This document shows positions 21,544-33,838 of a stretch of DNA of 64,000 nt, in pieces. Within the stretch, counting starts at the first letter, position 1. Each line of letters begins with the position of its first letter. Source of the stretch: Hypericum androsaemum (taxonomy: Eukaryota > Streptophyta > Magnoliopsida > Malpighiales > Hypericaceae); assembly GCA_963995505.1 (NCBI GenBank), contig OZ023193.1, positions 992,001 to 1,056,000 of the forward strand, in the 5' to 3' direction. A model generated the notes under the pieces. The model did no database searches. It saw only the letters and a program-made list of their open reading frames with translations, and had not been told where the DNA came from. A program made the position numbers and the translations under genes.

Positions 21544-22718
21544 TAAATCTCATACAAACTAGAGTTAGATCTCCAACAATCTCACTGAGATATTGGAAGG
21601 TAGCATTGAGAGTAGACCAGAGCGTAACTCCTCAAAATATTCACCGCGGTTGTGGATGTTTTGGTCTTCACTAAATGACTTTCTAAATGATCCATCCCCA
21701 TCTACCTCTTAGTCAACAAAACTTGTTGTTACTTCAACACTTTCTAGAACACTCGTGTGCCCAACTATGAAGCTCAAGAAACGCATGTCCTCGAGACCCC
21801 CGAAACCAGACAACATAATTTTTTTAAGCTTATTGTGCCGCGACATCGAAATCATGTCATCTTGACCCTCGACAAAAACTCGATATTGTAACTGTAAGGA
21901 ATGAGGAAACCTCACATCAATTAGGAACATACCTCCGCACTTGAGCATACCAAAATGTACGTCAAGATTCAGATCAGTATAAAAAATTAATTTCTTGGAC
22001 ATTTGGCTTCGAAATCAAATTGACAAGTACACAAAATGAACATAAATTTGAGAAAGCAAGAGCACGAGTGTATACTTACATGCAACTCGAATCTTTGCAA
22101 GAGCGGGGAGGCCTCCAACATTATAGCGGCACGTTTGTACGGAATTCTGTGATGGTGCACTAGAGATAGTGTTGTTAGATTGTGCAAAAAAGGAACTTTG
22201 CAGTACACCCTAATTGTCTCATACCAAAAGAAAATAATGTTTAACTAATCAAACAAATAGTGAACAAGGACAAATTTTCCTCTTACCAAAACTGTGTCGG
22301 TGTCTAGTGTCAAACACTGAAGCCGGCAAATATATGCAGAGAATTGACCAAAAACAATATCTCCCCTGAGATATTCAGGCTTGCAAGAGGCTGAGCACCC
22401 TCAATAGAAATCCTTGTCCTTTTAAATAAACTATACTAGAATGAGAATGAGACGAGGTTTGGTGCAATGATTTCCAAGCTCTCTTGGAAACGGCAATCCA
22501 TTGTCAAGCGCTTCAACTTCAAGTGAGGAACATTACACTTCGCCGTAACCAACTGATCATTATCAACCACGATTAAGCACTCGAGGGATGCACAAATGGT
22601 TATTATAGCTTCGAAAACTTGGTCGCCCGTGTTGGCGTGCATCAAGAAGAGTTCCCTAAGGGTACTGAAACGATTTTCATGATTCAATTCGTGGAATAAT
22701 TTGATTGGCACACAATAA

Positions 22719-23155
22719 TGTTGGGAAGTGACCCACTTTCCCGTGGACCCAAACAACGCAGCGAACAAGATAGGAGCAAGATCTACGAAAAACAAGAACA
22801 ACAGATTTGGTAACCCGGTTCGATCTTGACCGATCTACGTCCGGGGGCGTACCAAGCCAGGAGATTTCACTATATCAAGCTCGATCTACACTTTGGAGCT
22901 ACGCAGGCTCAACAATGGTATTTCTCTCTCCTCTTCTCTCTCTGTCTCTCTCTACAAGGAAGAAGATAAGTATACAGTGACAGACAAGCGGGGTATTTAT
23001 AGTGCCAACAAACCTAGGAACCAAAACACACACGCAGGGGCATTTTTGTCCACGCTTTGGCAAAATGGAGAAGCTGAAGCGCGTACCGTTTGGTCGATCC
23101 CAGTTCTGGACGGGGCTACGCCCCCCCGCGGTGTCCGAAGTCTCCATACCCAACA
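22719..23155 (-). repeat. 3' LTR of the complete copia element
   Basis: 437 bp, next to the purine tract. Differs from the 5' LTR at two positions by hand count. Confidence 0.95.
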
Positions 23156-23246
23156 ATCTCCCACCTGGAGACTGACCTCAACACCTGCCGCCATTCACTT
23201 GATGACACCTTCTCCTCTTCACTTCTTGGTACGCCGGGTCTCTTCT

Positions 23247-26200
23247 CTAGTTTACTAGACCCGCTGAAGCCATGTTGAGCTTCAGCTTCTCTAAGGTAAC
23301 CACCTTAGTTAACATATCCGCGGGATTCACTTTCCCGTCAATCTTTTCAAGCCTCAAGATCTTCCTTTCCAAGAGATCACGTATGTAGTGATACTTCAAC
23401 TCAATGTGCTTTGTCCTTGAGTGGAAAGCGGGATTCTTTGCCAAGTGTATCGCACTTTGGCTATCACTGTGGAGCACACTCTCACTTTGCTCTTTCCCCA
23501 ACTCCACCAAGAAATTCTGCAACCATACCATCTCTTTACTTGCTTCCGTCACAGCCACGTACTCACTTTCCGCGGTTGACAAAGCTACTACCTTTTGTAG
23601 TCTCGAGGCCCAAGATATCGCTGTCCCTCCCAGCGTAAAGACATAACCACTTGTGCTCCTCTTCTCATCATGGTCATTGGACCCCAAGTCCGCATCACAA
23701 TAGCCTAGGAGCTTCACATCTTTGCCCTCAAAACAAAGACACTTCTCGGTGGTACCTCTCAAGTAGCCAAGGATCTATTTCACTGCAACCCAATGTTGCT
23801 CACCCGGATTGCTCATGAACTTGCTCACTACTCCCACCGCATGTGCTATGTCTGGCCTCGTACAAATTATAGCATACATCAAGCTACCCACCGCCGATGC
23901 ATAGGGAGTCTTCTCCATTTTAGCCTCCTCCGCCTTAGTCTTAGGCGAGTCCTTCTTGGACAATTTGAAGTGTCCAGCTAAAGGAGTCAACTTGGGGTTG
24001 GCATTTTGCATGCTAAACCTCTGCAGTACCTTCTCAATGTACTCGGCTTGTGAGAGAAATAGCTTCCCTGCAGCTCTATCTCTCTCAATCCTCATTCCAA
24101 GGATTTGCTTAGCCTCACCCAAGTCCTTCATGGCAAACCTTTCGGATAATTGCTTCTTCACCTTGCTCACCTCACTTGCACTGGTGCCTGCTATCAACAT
24201 GTCATCAACATAAAGCAGGAGGATGATATAGCCATTATCCAGCTTCTTCATATAACAACAATGATCCGCTCCACAACGAGAAAATTCAATCTCCCGAATG
24301 AATCCATCAAACTTCTTGTACCATTGTCTTGGAGCTTGCTTCAACCCGTACAGACTCCTCCTCAACCTGCACACAAGCTTATCGTTATCTTGCAAGAACC
24401 CCTCTGGTTGCTCCATGTAGATCTCTTCCTCTAGATCACCATGAAGAAATGCCGTCTTCACATCCATTTGCTCTAGCAATAAATCTTCAGCAGCCACCAT
24501 ACTTAGCACCATCCGGATGGTGGTCATCTTCACAACAGGAGTGAAGATGTCAGTGAAGTCAATACCATACTTCTGCTGAAATCCCTTAACAACCAGTCTT
24601 GCTTTGTAACGTTTGGTGCCATCTGCCTCTTTCTTCACTCTATAGACCCACTTGTTATGCAATGCTTTCTTACCCTTGGGAAGTTCAACTAACTCCCAAG
24701 TTCCATTGCTCCTCAAGGACTCCATCTCATCATTCATGGCAAGTTTCCACTCTTTCACTTGCTCACTTTCTTGAGCTTCTTCAAAATCCTCAGGTTCTCC
24801 TCCATCGGTCAATAAGAGATAGTAGTTTGCTGGCGAATATCTATCCGGAGATCCACGTTGTCTAGTGGATCTCCTCAATGGAACCACTGTTAGTGGTGAT
24901 CTTGGCCCCATCTCCACTTCGGCCTCTTGGCCATCAAGTATCCTGCTCCCACCCGAGTTTGAGATGTCTAACTCGACCATCTCACCGGTACGATCCACTT
25001 CATCAGCTTAATCCCCCTTGTCCTTGTACATCACCTTCTCATTGAATATGACATCCCGGCTCCTCACCACCTTTCGGTTCTTCTCATCCCAAAAGCGGAA
25101 CCCGAACTCATCTCCTCCATATCCAATGAATGTGCACTTCTTGGACTTTGCATCAAGCTTACTCCTATCACCTGCATCCACAAGCACATAGGAAACACAA
25201 CCAAACACTCGTAAGAAAGTCAGATCAACCTCTTTGCCACTCCACATCTCCTCCGGTATCTCATTCTCCAAAGGAGTTGATGGCCCTCTGTTGATCAAGA
25301 ATGCTGCAGTATTTACAGCATCTGCCCAAAACATCTTCGGAAGGCCACTCTTCAACCTCATGGCCCTTGCTCTCTCATTTAGTGTTCGGTTCATCCTCTC
25401 AGCTATGCCATTTTGCTGGGGGGTCCCAGCTACCGTCTTTTCCATGCGAATCCCATACTTCGCACAAAAGTCTTTGAACTCTTGAAGCTCGTACTCACCA
25501 CCATTATCGGACCTCAAACACTTCACCTTGAGATTCGTCTCGTTCTCCACAAGAGCCTTCCACTTCTTGAAGGTATTGAAAGCATCAGACTTATGCTTTA
25601 GGAAGTAGACCCACACATTCCTGGTAGAGTCATCTATGAAAGTCATGTAATACAAAGAACCACCCACGGATGCCACCGGTGCCGGTCCCCACAGATCACT
25701 GTGGACCAATTCAAGCTTCTCCGGTTTAGGAGTTCTACCACTTCTTGAGAAGCTCACCCTCTTCTGCTTCCCAAATACACAGTCTTCACAAAGACCCACG
25801 TCCACGGTCTTTAGACCCGGTAGCTTCCCCTTTGAACAAAGCACCCGCATCCCCTTCTCACTCATGTGGCCAAGCCTACTATGCCACAGATCTGCATCAT
25901 TGGTTGCTCCTACAAGATCAATGCTTTCATGAGTGTTCCTTGTCATGTACAACGTACCTTCTTTCTCACCACGAGCCACCACTCTAGCTCCCTTGGTGAT
26001 CTTCCATGTCCGACAACCAAAGGTTACATTATACCCCTCTTCATCTAGTTGTCCTATGGAAAGCAAATTTCTTCTTAACCCTGGGATGTGTCTCACCCCC
26101 TTCAACAATAACAATGATCCATTGGGAGTATTGATTCTCACATCTCCTTTACCCACAATTTGCAATGGCTCATCATCGGCTAGATAAACCTTGCCAAATT

Positions 26201-27107
26201 CTCCTGGGGTATACAATTCCATTATCCCCTTGTCGCTACAAGAGTGGAATGATGCTCCTGAATCCAATACCCAAGCCTCCAACGGGCTACTAACACTCAA
26301 GATCAATGCATCCCCGTGGTCCTCTGTTATTGCATTTGCCGACTTGTCCTCCTTCTTCGGTGCCTTGCATTGGGTTCTAAAGTGGCCAAACTTCTCACAG
26401 TTCCAACATTTAATGGAACTCATGTCCCTCTTCGAACCATCCTTCGATTTGGACTTGGACCTGCTCCGGTCCTTCTTCCCCTTCCACTTAGATTCGGACC
26501 TCCCTCTATTGCTAGCATTCAAGGCCGAACCTGAGGCTACTCCGGACTCTTTCCTACGAATCTCCTCACTCATAATCAAGTCCCTCACCTCATCCAACTT
26601 GAGTACTACCTTCCCCGCCGAGGCACTCACCGCCGTGACCGTGCCATTCCAACTATCGGGTAAGGAACTTAGCAAAATTAGAGCTTGTACCTCATCATCG
26701 AAGTCAATCTTCACCGAGCTCAAAGAAGCGATGGTCGCATTGAACTCGTGGAGGTGTACCGATACCGAGGTACTCTCCGCCATCTTAAGGTTGAAGAGCT
26801 TCCTCATCAAGTGAACTTTGTTGGCCGCCGATGGCTTCTCGTACATCTCGGACAACGTCTCCAACATCTCCTTCGTGGTCTTTGACTTTACTGTGTGCAA
26901 GGCCACGTTCCTAGACAAAGACAAGCGCACCACGCTCATCGCTTTCCGATCTAGGAGCTTCCACTCCTCTTCCTTCATGTCCTCAGGCTTCTTCCCATCA
27001 AGCGGCAAGTGCAAATCTTTGCCATACAAGTAGTCCTCTACTTGCATCTTCCAGAAGCCATAGTCGACGCCATCGAACTTCTCCACGGGCGATCTCACAT
27101 CACCCAT
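23247..27107 (-). pseudogene. Ty1-copia gag-pol polyprotein with two in-frame stops
   Basis: One reading frame runs from ATG 27107 (MGDVRSPVEKFDG; the same frame is open from a GTG at 27125) to a final stop at 23247-23249. Domains in order are gag, zinc knuckle CWNCEKFGHFRTQC, protease WVLDSGASFHSC, integrase zinc region HSRLGHM, and integrase core with DLWGP, SDNGGEY and PQQNGIAERMNRTL. Reverse transcriptase follows (YGLKQAPRQWY, LLLYVDDMLIAG), then RNase H (GYCDADLGSNDHDEKRSTSG, STAESEY). Two stops interrupt it, TAA at 25008-25010 before RT and TAG at 23775-23777 between RT and RNase H. There is no frameshift. It cannot make a full Pol protein now, yet the LTRs are nearly identical, so the stops are recent or the copy was moved by enzymes from another element. 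Confidence 0.93.
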
Positions 27108-27154
27108 CGTGATTGCTCCCACCACGCCCTAAACTCAGGTGCTCTGATACCAAT

Positions 27155-27591
27155 TGTTGGGAAGTGACCCACTTTCCCGTGGACCCAAACAACGCAGCGA
27201 ACAAGATAGGAGCAAGATCTACGAAAAACAAGAACAACAGATTTGGTAACCCGGTTCGATCTTGACCGATCTACGTCCGGGGGCGTACCAAGCCAGGAGA
27301 TTTCACTATATCAAGCTCGATCTACACTTTGGAGCTACGCAGGCTCAACAATGGTGTTTCTCTCTCCTCTTCTCTCTCTGTCTCTCTCTACAAGGAAGAA
27401 GATAAGTATACAGTGACAGACAAGCGGGGTATTTATAGTGCCAACAAACCTAGGAACCAAAACACACACGCAGGGGCATTTTTGTCCACGCTTTGGCAAA
27501 ATGGAGAAGCTGAAGCGCGTACTGTTTGGTCGATCCCAGTTCTGGACGGGGCTACGCCCCCCCGCGGTGTCCGAAGTCTCCATACCCAACA
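27155..27591 (-). repeat. 5' LTR of the complete copia element
   Basis: 437 bp, next to the PBS. A TATA-like run (plus-strand ggtatttatag near 27427-27437) could serve the element's promoter. Confidence 0.95.
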
Positions 27592-28018
27592 AATAAGAAG
27601 GCGAATAATTTTCAATAAGGTTCAGCTCATCCTGGTTGTGCCAGCACTAAATGCGAAGTCAAACCACTCGTTTATGTGTGATTCAAACGATTGATGAAAA
27701 TACAAACGCACGCGAAACTCCCCCAGCGTCATACCCTTTGGGAAGTGGTGCACCACGCCATCAACCATCTTCTCGAAAGCAAGAACATCCATATCAGAGA
27801 ACTTGTCTTTATCGAAAACCAGGCGAGTTAAAGAGTCGATCCACAGATACTTCCATCTCTTGGAAAGGACGGAGGTGGCCGCTGCCTCCTTCATAGTCAA
27901 AAGAGACAATATGCTCAATATAACATCATCACACAAATCGTTTATACGGTCGGGCGTGTCCTACAGCAAAATTATCACATCATAGTATTGTTACGCATCA
28001 ATTATTATAAAGACAATC

Positions 28019-28997
28019 ATTTTTGGGACGACCCTTGGCTTCTTGCAGATTCTCTCCGCTCCCGCTTCCCTCGCTTTTACAGTATTTCTGAGAACAAGGA
28101 GGCTGTGGTGCGTGAAATGGGGAGTTGGTCTGATGGATTTTGGAGGTGGTGCTTTAGTTGGCGTAGAAGGAGGTTCATGTGGGAGGAAGAGGCTGAATCC
28201 GAGCTGCTAAGTTTGCTGGGGCAGTTCACGCCTAGCCTCAGTGGGGATGACAAATTTAGCTGGCTGCCTGACCCTTCTTCGGGGTTCTCCGCTCACAGCC
28301 TCTATGCTAGAATGTTCGAAGGGTTCTCTTTCTCTTCTCCGAAGGTGCTCAAATCTCACTTCACTAAGCTGATTCCGTATAAGATAAGCTGCTTCTTATG
28401 GATGGCGATGCAAGGAAAGATTAAGACGAGAGATAACCTATTGCGCATTGGCATCATTGATCGTCCTCATCCCGGGTGAGCCTTATGCGGGGTCAAGTTG
28501 GAGACTTCGGACCACCTCTTTTTGCATTGCAGGTATGCGGTTGCTGTGTGGAATATGTTCCTGCGCAAGATTGGGGCGGCTTGGTGTATTAGATCTTCGA
28601 CTTCGGGTTTCTTGGAGGATTGGATGAGCTTGAAAGCGAAAGGGAGTGACTCGAAGATCTGGTATATACTGTTTGCCGCCAGCTGCTGGTGCCTTTGGCG
28701 TATGAGAAACATGTCCATATTTGATGGGAAGCAAGCGGACTTTGGCGGCCTTGTCAACTCCATTCTAAGGAGTGTTGAAGATTGGTGTGTCTGGGCTGAT
28801 TTGTTAAAAACTACCCAGGGGCAAAACTTGTGTCTTGTATTAGATTCGTGGAGTCCGTGTTAGCCTTGTAAGTGGTGTTTTGTGGATGAGGCGGTGTGCT
28901 GTGTTGTGCCGTTTCGATCTTCGCAATGGCTGCACTGCTGCATATGTATTGTTGATTCAAGGTGAATGAATATATTATACCATTAAAAAAAAAATAT
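28019..28997 (+). mobile_element. 5'-truncated LINE in F2 intron 1
   Basis: Flanked by imperfect 15-bp repeats, attataaagacaatc (28004-28018) and attacaaagacaatc (28998-29012), with a poly(A) tail near 28985-28994. The plus strand encodes the C-terminal zf-RVT region of a plant LINE: HFWDDPWLLADSLRSRF, KFSWLPDPSSGFSAHSLY, IPYKISCFLWMAMQGKIKTR, then ALCGVKLETSDHLFLHC. A single nonsense codon (TGA, 28477-28479) splits the frame where the zinc-binding pattern expects Cys. After the final stop (28861-28863) there is a short 3' UTR. Confidence 0.88.
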
Positions 28998-29115
28998 ATT
29001 ACAAAGACAATCTTAACGCTGGATAGATTGAAAAGATAAAAATCTGAATAGAATTGATAACCACTTACCTTGTCGGATTGCATGGAGTCGGCTCCTGCTT
29101 TCGACGTGAGGGTGC

Positions 29116-29754
29116 AAGCTAACGGGCAACTCTTCTGGAAAAGAAGGAGAATTTAAGAAAAATAAACGATAATTCATTAGCTGAACTAATAATATAAGGG
29201 AGTACCGTCTCTATTCGGTGGTTATATATGACACGGGACCTAGACGTGTGATGGCAGAATTTCTTTAGGCATTCCTGTGTTTACAAAAGGATAATAAATA
29301 GATTTTGTTTCTGGAAAGACATCAAAAAAGGAAAGTAATTGATTACTTCATTTATTCAGATACCAATTTATATCCCGATTTCTATTTCCACTCCTAGAGT
29401 AGATTCATATACGAAATTATGAATTCGATATTCTGTGGCATAGCAATTTTTTTATTTCTGAGAAAAATGTCATGTTATTTAGCCCATCTAAATAAAAGAG
29501 TTCAGGAAAAAATAAACAAATTGGCTCACGACTCGTCCAATTATCTTAAAAGAATTCAAACCAAAAGATTACTTTTATTTGTATGCCTTTTATAAAACTA
29601 ACGCAGCACTTCTAGTATCTTTGAAATAAATGAATTGTAAATTCCAAAAGAAATCAAATCAAATCAAATTTATTCGCCAGACCAAGATACGGAACTCTAT
29701 AATTCAATGATGATATCCTGTACATTCACTAGCGAAAATTTTCGCCACTACATG
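29116..29754. other. F2 upstream region
   Basis: About 29320-29570 resembles the upstream regions of the other F-box genes (see 4560-4830 and 51900-52080). It probably holds the old F2 promoter. No separate gene is seen. Confidence 0.5.
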
Positions 29755-32166
29755 TGTAATACCCTAGTCCTTTAATTACATTTGTCTGACCTAAGTGAAG
29801 TATACTTAGTGATAATAATATTGAATTAGTATTTGGAGTAAGAATTCTATGTGTATAGAGTGCCCAAGATTGTTAGAAAGAATACATTTTGGTATATCGG
29901 ACTACCTCGAGAGTTCCGAATATGTGTGAGAAGTTGATCACAAGTTGTTTATCCGGGATAAAATGACTCAAAATGGTGTGGAAAGGTAAGAAATGGATTT
30001 ATAAGCTTTGGAAGACATGAATTTATCATGCTAGCAATTTGGACCAAGCCTAGCAAGTAGTTGAACAACACACTTGTGTTGTCAATTCTTTTTTAAAGTG
30101 CTTCGGCTGGACTTCTCAATATTTAATTCAATAAGGATTCATGTTTATACATCTTTATGAAGTGTGTATAGACATATTTTGGTCTTATAAAAATTCTAGA
30201 TCAAGTTCAACAAAGCCTACTCAATTAATTCACAAGTGTTATGAAGATAGCTGGTAAATTCAGACAGCAGTAGTACTACTTGGTAATTTGGACACAACTT
30301 TCTCAATTTTGCTCCAAATAGTACAAATAAATATGATTTAGAAACTAGACACATATAGCTATACCTTATCTGTTGACCAATTTTGATAAAGATCAACGGA
30401 AGTCAGTAAAAAATGGGAATCAATGTGCTATATTCTGATTGGACCACTTGGAAAAGGCTTCCAATCACCTTTCACCACTTGCAAGCTCATTAAAATTGGT
30501 CAAAAAGTGAGTAATAGTTGATCCCACATTTTTAAGACCCAGAAATACCAAGAAAGAGGTAGAAACCTCTGGAACTTGGCCAGAAACGGAAGAGAAGAAA
30601 AAGGAAGAGTCTCGAGAAGAAAGAGAAAGAAGTAGGTTAAGAAAGAATGACCGGGTAAGCTATCGTCCACTTTAATTTGGACTTTTATTTCTTCATAAAA
30701 GTTGTAGAAGACTCAACTAACTTTTCAACGGTATATCATATGTTCTATTTGGATGAAGGAATCAACAAAAAATTAATTTTGAATTACAGACTGAAATTAT
30801 TTGGAATTCTAAGTTAGTTTTTGGACTTTATGAGATGATGAAAGAACAGAGTAATAATATTTTGAAGAAGATATGGGCTTATTTTTGTATAATATTAAGT
30901 TATATGGGCTGTTTTCTGATGTTAGAAGTGATTGGATGTATCTTGTGCTCGGTGTGATTTTGATTGGCTAAAACAGATTCTTTTGTGGACTTCTGGTCAT
31001 GAACAAATGTTGTACATGTTATGTACATATGGATGAGTGAATAATTGACCATGGATTTAAAGGAGAATAATTTCGGGAAATGAGCATTCGTCGAGCGGAC
31101 TTCAATGTAAGTATATAGATCATGGCCGCATTGGTTTGTTTGGTACATGTACATGTTTCAGATCTTAAGTATGTGCATCTCATGCATATAAGTTTTGGTT
31201 ATGAAGTTGTCATATTCATATGTGTTATGTTTGGTCATACTTGAATTGGTTTATGAATTGTGGTATATGTGCTTCTTAGTTTGAGGCTGCGTTGATATGT
31301 ATTTGGATATGTGTCCAATATATTTTGGTTTATGTGAATTTTGGTATGTTTGGTTAATTGGGCCCTGATGGAATACTGTATAAGTTTGATTCGTTGAAAC
31401 CTATGGATTTGATTGATATGAAAGTCTATATAATATGGTTGCCTACGGTGGACAGAACTATTTGGCCGATGAGTTAGGTTTGATATGATATAGTTACCTA
31501 CGGCGGACAGAACTATTTGGCCGATGAGTTTGGTTTGATATGATATGGTTGCCTACGGCGGGCAGAACTATTTGGCCGATGAGATTGGTCTGATATGATA
31601 TGGTTACCTACGGCGGGTAGAACTATTTGGCAGAGGAGGTTGGTTTCGAATGGCGCCTTTAAGATATGGCATCCTCGTGTCGGTCTGGGAGTGACACTAT
31701 CTAGGCCTATCTGAAGTTCATCCGATATGTGTTATGTATTTTGTGAAGGTCTATCTGAAATTCTGGTTATGTTTGATATGTGATTACTTTGATGACCTTA
31801 TTTGTGAGATGGTATTTTATTATCTTAGCTTTGTATTCGTATTGGTTGGGTTTGGTGTGGGACATAGTTAAGTTCTGTCTCTCCCACAAGTATCTGACAT
31901 AACTGATATGTTATGTTCTATATGCTTACAGAGTATTCCAAAACACCCACTCCCTCTCTCCAGTTTTGCAAGTTCTTTGTCTAGAAGCTCCGTACCACAA
32001 TGTTCGATTTGATCCTGGGAGTAATGTAATGAATAGATCATTAAGATTTTGACATGTATAATTTTCTAAAATTAAAAATATATTGTGAGGCTGGCTAGGC
32101 CCGTTTTGTGTTGCAAATGGGTTAGGGTCTAGCGCCGGTCACCGACTTCGAATTTGGATCGTGACA
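29755..32166. mobile_element. Large solo LTR (2412 bp) with 5-bp target duplication
   Basis: The block starts TGTAATACCCTAGTCC and ends GGATCGTGACA, with TG/CA ends, and is flanked by acatg on both sides (29750-29754 and 32167-32171). It has no coding sequence but carries internal tandem repeats (31437-31645). Long LTRs starting TGTAATACCC are common in plant Ty3-gypsy elements, so I infer a gypsy-type solo LTR. No internal domain remains on either side. Confidence 0.82.
31437..31645. repeat. About 62-bp tandem repeat inside the solo LTR
   Basis: Roughly three and a half units built on ggt(t/a)cctacggcgg(a/g)cagaactatttggccgatgag...tgatatgatat. Units differ at a few bases. This is an ordinary minisatellite within an LTR, not a CRISPR array: repeats abut without unique spacers. 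Confidence 0.85.
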
Positions 32167-32270
32167 ACATGTTATAACGACGCATAACTTCTCTGTCAAC
32201 TAATCGAAACGGAAATTTTTTTAAAATTTTTCATTTTAGTATATAAATATTAAATAAGTTCATAAAACAC

Positions 32271-32562
32271 CAACTCAATTTTTTGAACAATTATTTAACA
32301 AGTTCAAAATAATCAAGCAACAATGTTGTAACAAATATTTAACAAGTCAACTTAGCAATTCAACAAAGTCACCACTGTCCAAGCAAGCACGTCAAGAATT
32401 CAACATGCAAGCTCGTCAACTCAATTTTTTGAACAATTATTTAACAAGTTCAAAATAATCAAGCAACAATGTTGTAACAAATATTTAACAAGTCAACTTA
32501 GCAATTCAACAAAGTCACCACTGTCCAAGCAAGCACGTGAAGAATTCAACATGCAAGCTCGT
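32271..32562. repeat. 146-bp perfect-type tandem duplication
   Basis: 32271-32416 and 32417-32562 are identical except for one base (cacgtcaag versus cacgtgaag). A diverged single copy of part of the unit lies at 42715-42830. Confidence 0.9.
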
Positions 32563-33025
32563 CAACAAAGCAATTTCTCTTTACTTTGGGCATCAGCTGA
32601 ACTAAATAGTTAAACAAGAAAAGAAAGAAGCTACAATCTACCTCTAGCCATTTGCCTCCTACCTTCAGATTTGATTTACTCGGATTTCCCTACTTAGCAC
32701 AGCTTCATTTATCAACAATAAAAAAGTCATTTGCCTCCTCACATCTCGAGCTCATCAAAAGAGATAACAACTTCACTTACAAAAAAAAAAAGACAATTCC
32801 CAAACTTAACTCGAACTCGTCCGTACTCTAATCTCACTCGCACAATGAAGAGAGCTGCTTCAAGTTTGTATCAGGTCCCAAGCCAAAAAGCACATAAGAG
32901 GAAACAGATTGAATATCATGTCCACAAGCAAACTAACTTCAGCCATAACCTTAAAAAAAAAAACTTCAGCCATTCGCCTCGTAAAACATATCACAATTTT
33001 CAGTAAAGCAACATACCACATCCAC

Positions 33026-33721
33026 GCATTCCTAATTGTCCATGCCGTTTCCCGGCGTCCTCACCGTCCTCTAGCTTATCATCTCCTCTCCTCATCGCCC
33101 ATTATCGGGGCTCCTGCTGGGCCCTTTTGAGGCCACCAGTGGTCCTGGGTGTTGTTGATTTTAATTTTTATTGTGTGCTGTTGTTGTTCTCCGGTCACAC
33201 ATGATGGTGGCTTCGGCTTGCTTTATCTTTCGTATGTATTTTTTTCTGTTGTTTTGTTTGCTATTTTAATCCCTGAGCCACTTATGTTTAGTGGCCTCGT
33301 TGAGTTTTGATTTTGTTTTATCTACGTTTGTTTTTGCTTGGGTCGACCTTCACTTGATATGAGATTTGTTCGATTCTCGAAACCTTGCTTGTTGGTGCAA
33401 GTGGATAGCCTTGGCTTGATTGGATTCGTTCGATCTTGTCATTCATTTGCGTGTATCTCGTATGCATTCAGATGCCCCCGAGTTTATGTTTATGATGCGA
33501 CCTTGTGGTTATTAGCCGTAACTTGTCTCGGCAGCTTTTGTCTTGGACGATTAGCTCTCGCAGCCTTTCGTCCGCCATTCGCTTTCACCCATGCCTCTCT
33601 GACTCTGACAGGTTTGGTTTCGTGTTCTGTTTCAGACTCTTCGTTCTACATATATGTTTTTCTCTTTCTGTTTGTAATCCGTATTTTAGTATAGGCTATG
33701 CACCAACCTTATAAAAAAAAA
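33026..33721 (+). mobile_element. 5'-truncated non-LTR retrotransposon tail (about 700 bp)
   Basis: Flanked by ataccacatccac on both sides (33013-33025 and 33722-33734) and ending in a poly(A) run. T-rich with no intact coding frame; it looks like a LINE 3' UTR of a family different from the LINE at 28019. Confidence 0.83.
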
Positions 33722-33838
33722 ATACCACATCCACTTAATTCCCTCTCCAACCAAAGGAAGCGCCACCCTTGTTCTTATAATGTCTCCCTCAAAAAAATAG
33801 TTCTTATAATGTCCCATCATTAAACAGCCCAAAAAAGT

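Larger units (their letters stand above)
18929..22718. repeat. Segmental duplication D1, copy 2 (left part)
   Basis: Matches 626 onwards, with extra insertions in this copy. Homology resumes after the copia element at 27592 for about 70 bp. Confidence 0.85.
22719..27591 (-). mobile_element. Complete Ty1-copia retrotransposon with near-identical LTRs
   Basis: 4873 bp, with 437-bp LTRs at 22719-23155 and 27155-27591 that both start TGTTGGG and end CCAACA (plus-strand reading TGTTGGG...CCCAACA). Flanks are aataa on both sides (22714-22718 and 27592-27596). By hand count the two LTRs differ at only two bases, both transitions. A PBS for initiator methionine tRNA follows the 5' LTR (27139-27154 region), and a purine tract (GGTGGGAGA on the minus strand) precedes the 3' LTR. 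Domain order gag-protease-integrase-RT-RNase H is that of Ty1-copia. It inserted into exon 2 of F2. Confidence 0.96.
21560..29115 (-). pseudogene. F-box/LRR gene F2, broken by copia and LINE insertions
   Basis: On the minus strand the gene starts near 29115 and ends near 21560. Exon 1 (about 29069-29110) has lost the family start codon, where ATGGAG is replaced, though a later in-frame ATG remains. Exon 2 begins at 27960 with [18 protein letters not shown] (F-box). The Ty1-copia element at 22719-27591 splits it, and it resumes at 22718 with CVPIKLFHEL. A LINE lies in intron 1 (28019-28997). A short exon (about 22080-22215) and the last exon (about 21580-21900) follow. In the last exon a Tyr codon kept in F1 is a TAA stop (after TTSFVD). 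The F-box and the LRR-like body are otherwise well preserved, so the gene was probably working until fairly recently. Confidence 0.88.

Noticed and set aside
22893..23258. 121-residue frame repeated at 27329
   Set aside because: It is within the two LTRs of the copia element, which explains the repetition.
26191..26814. 207-residue plus-strand frame
   Set aside because: Lies opposite the copia gag/protease coding sequence and has no independent similarity.
31437..31645. Regular repeats that might suggest a CRISPR-like array
   Set aside because: Units abut with no unique spacers, lie inside an LTR, and the window is plant nuclear DNA.
33338..33694. 118-residue plus-strand frame
   Set aside because: Falls inside the T-rich retrotransposon tail at 33026-33721 and has no domain.
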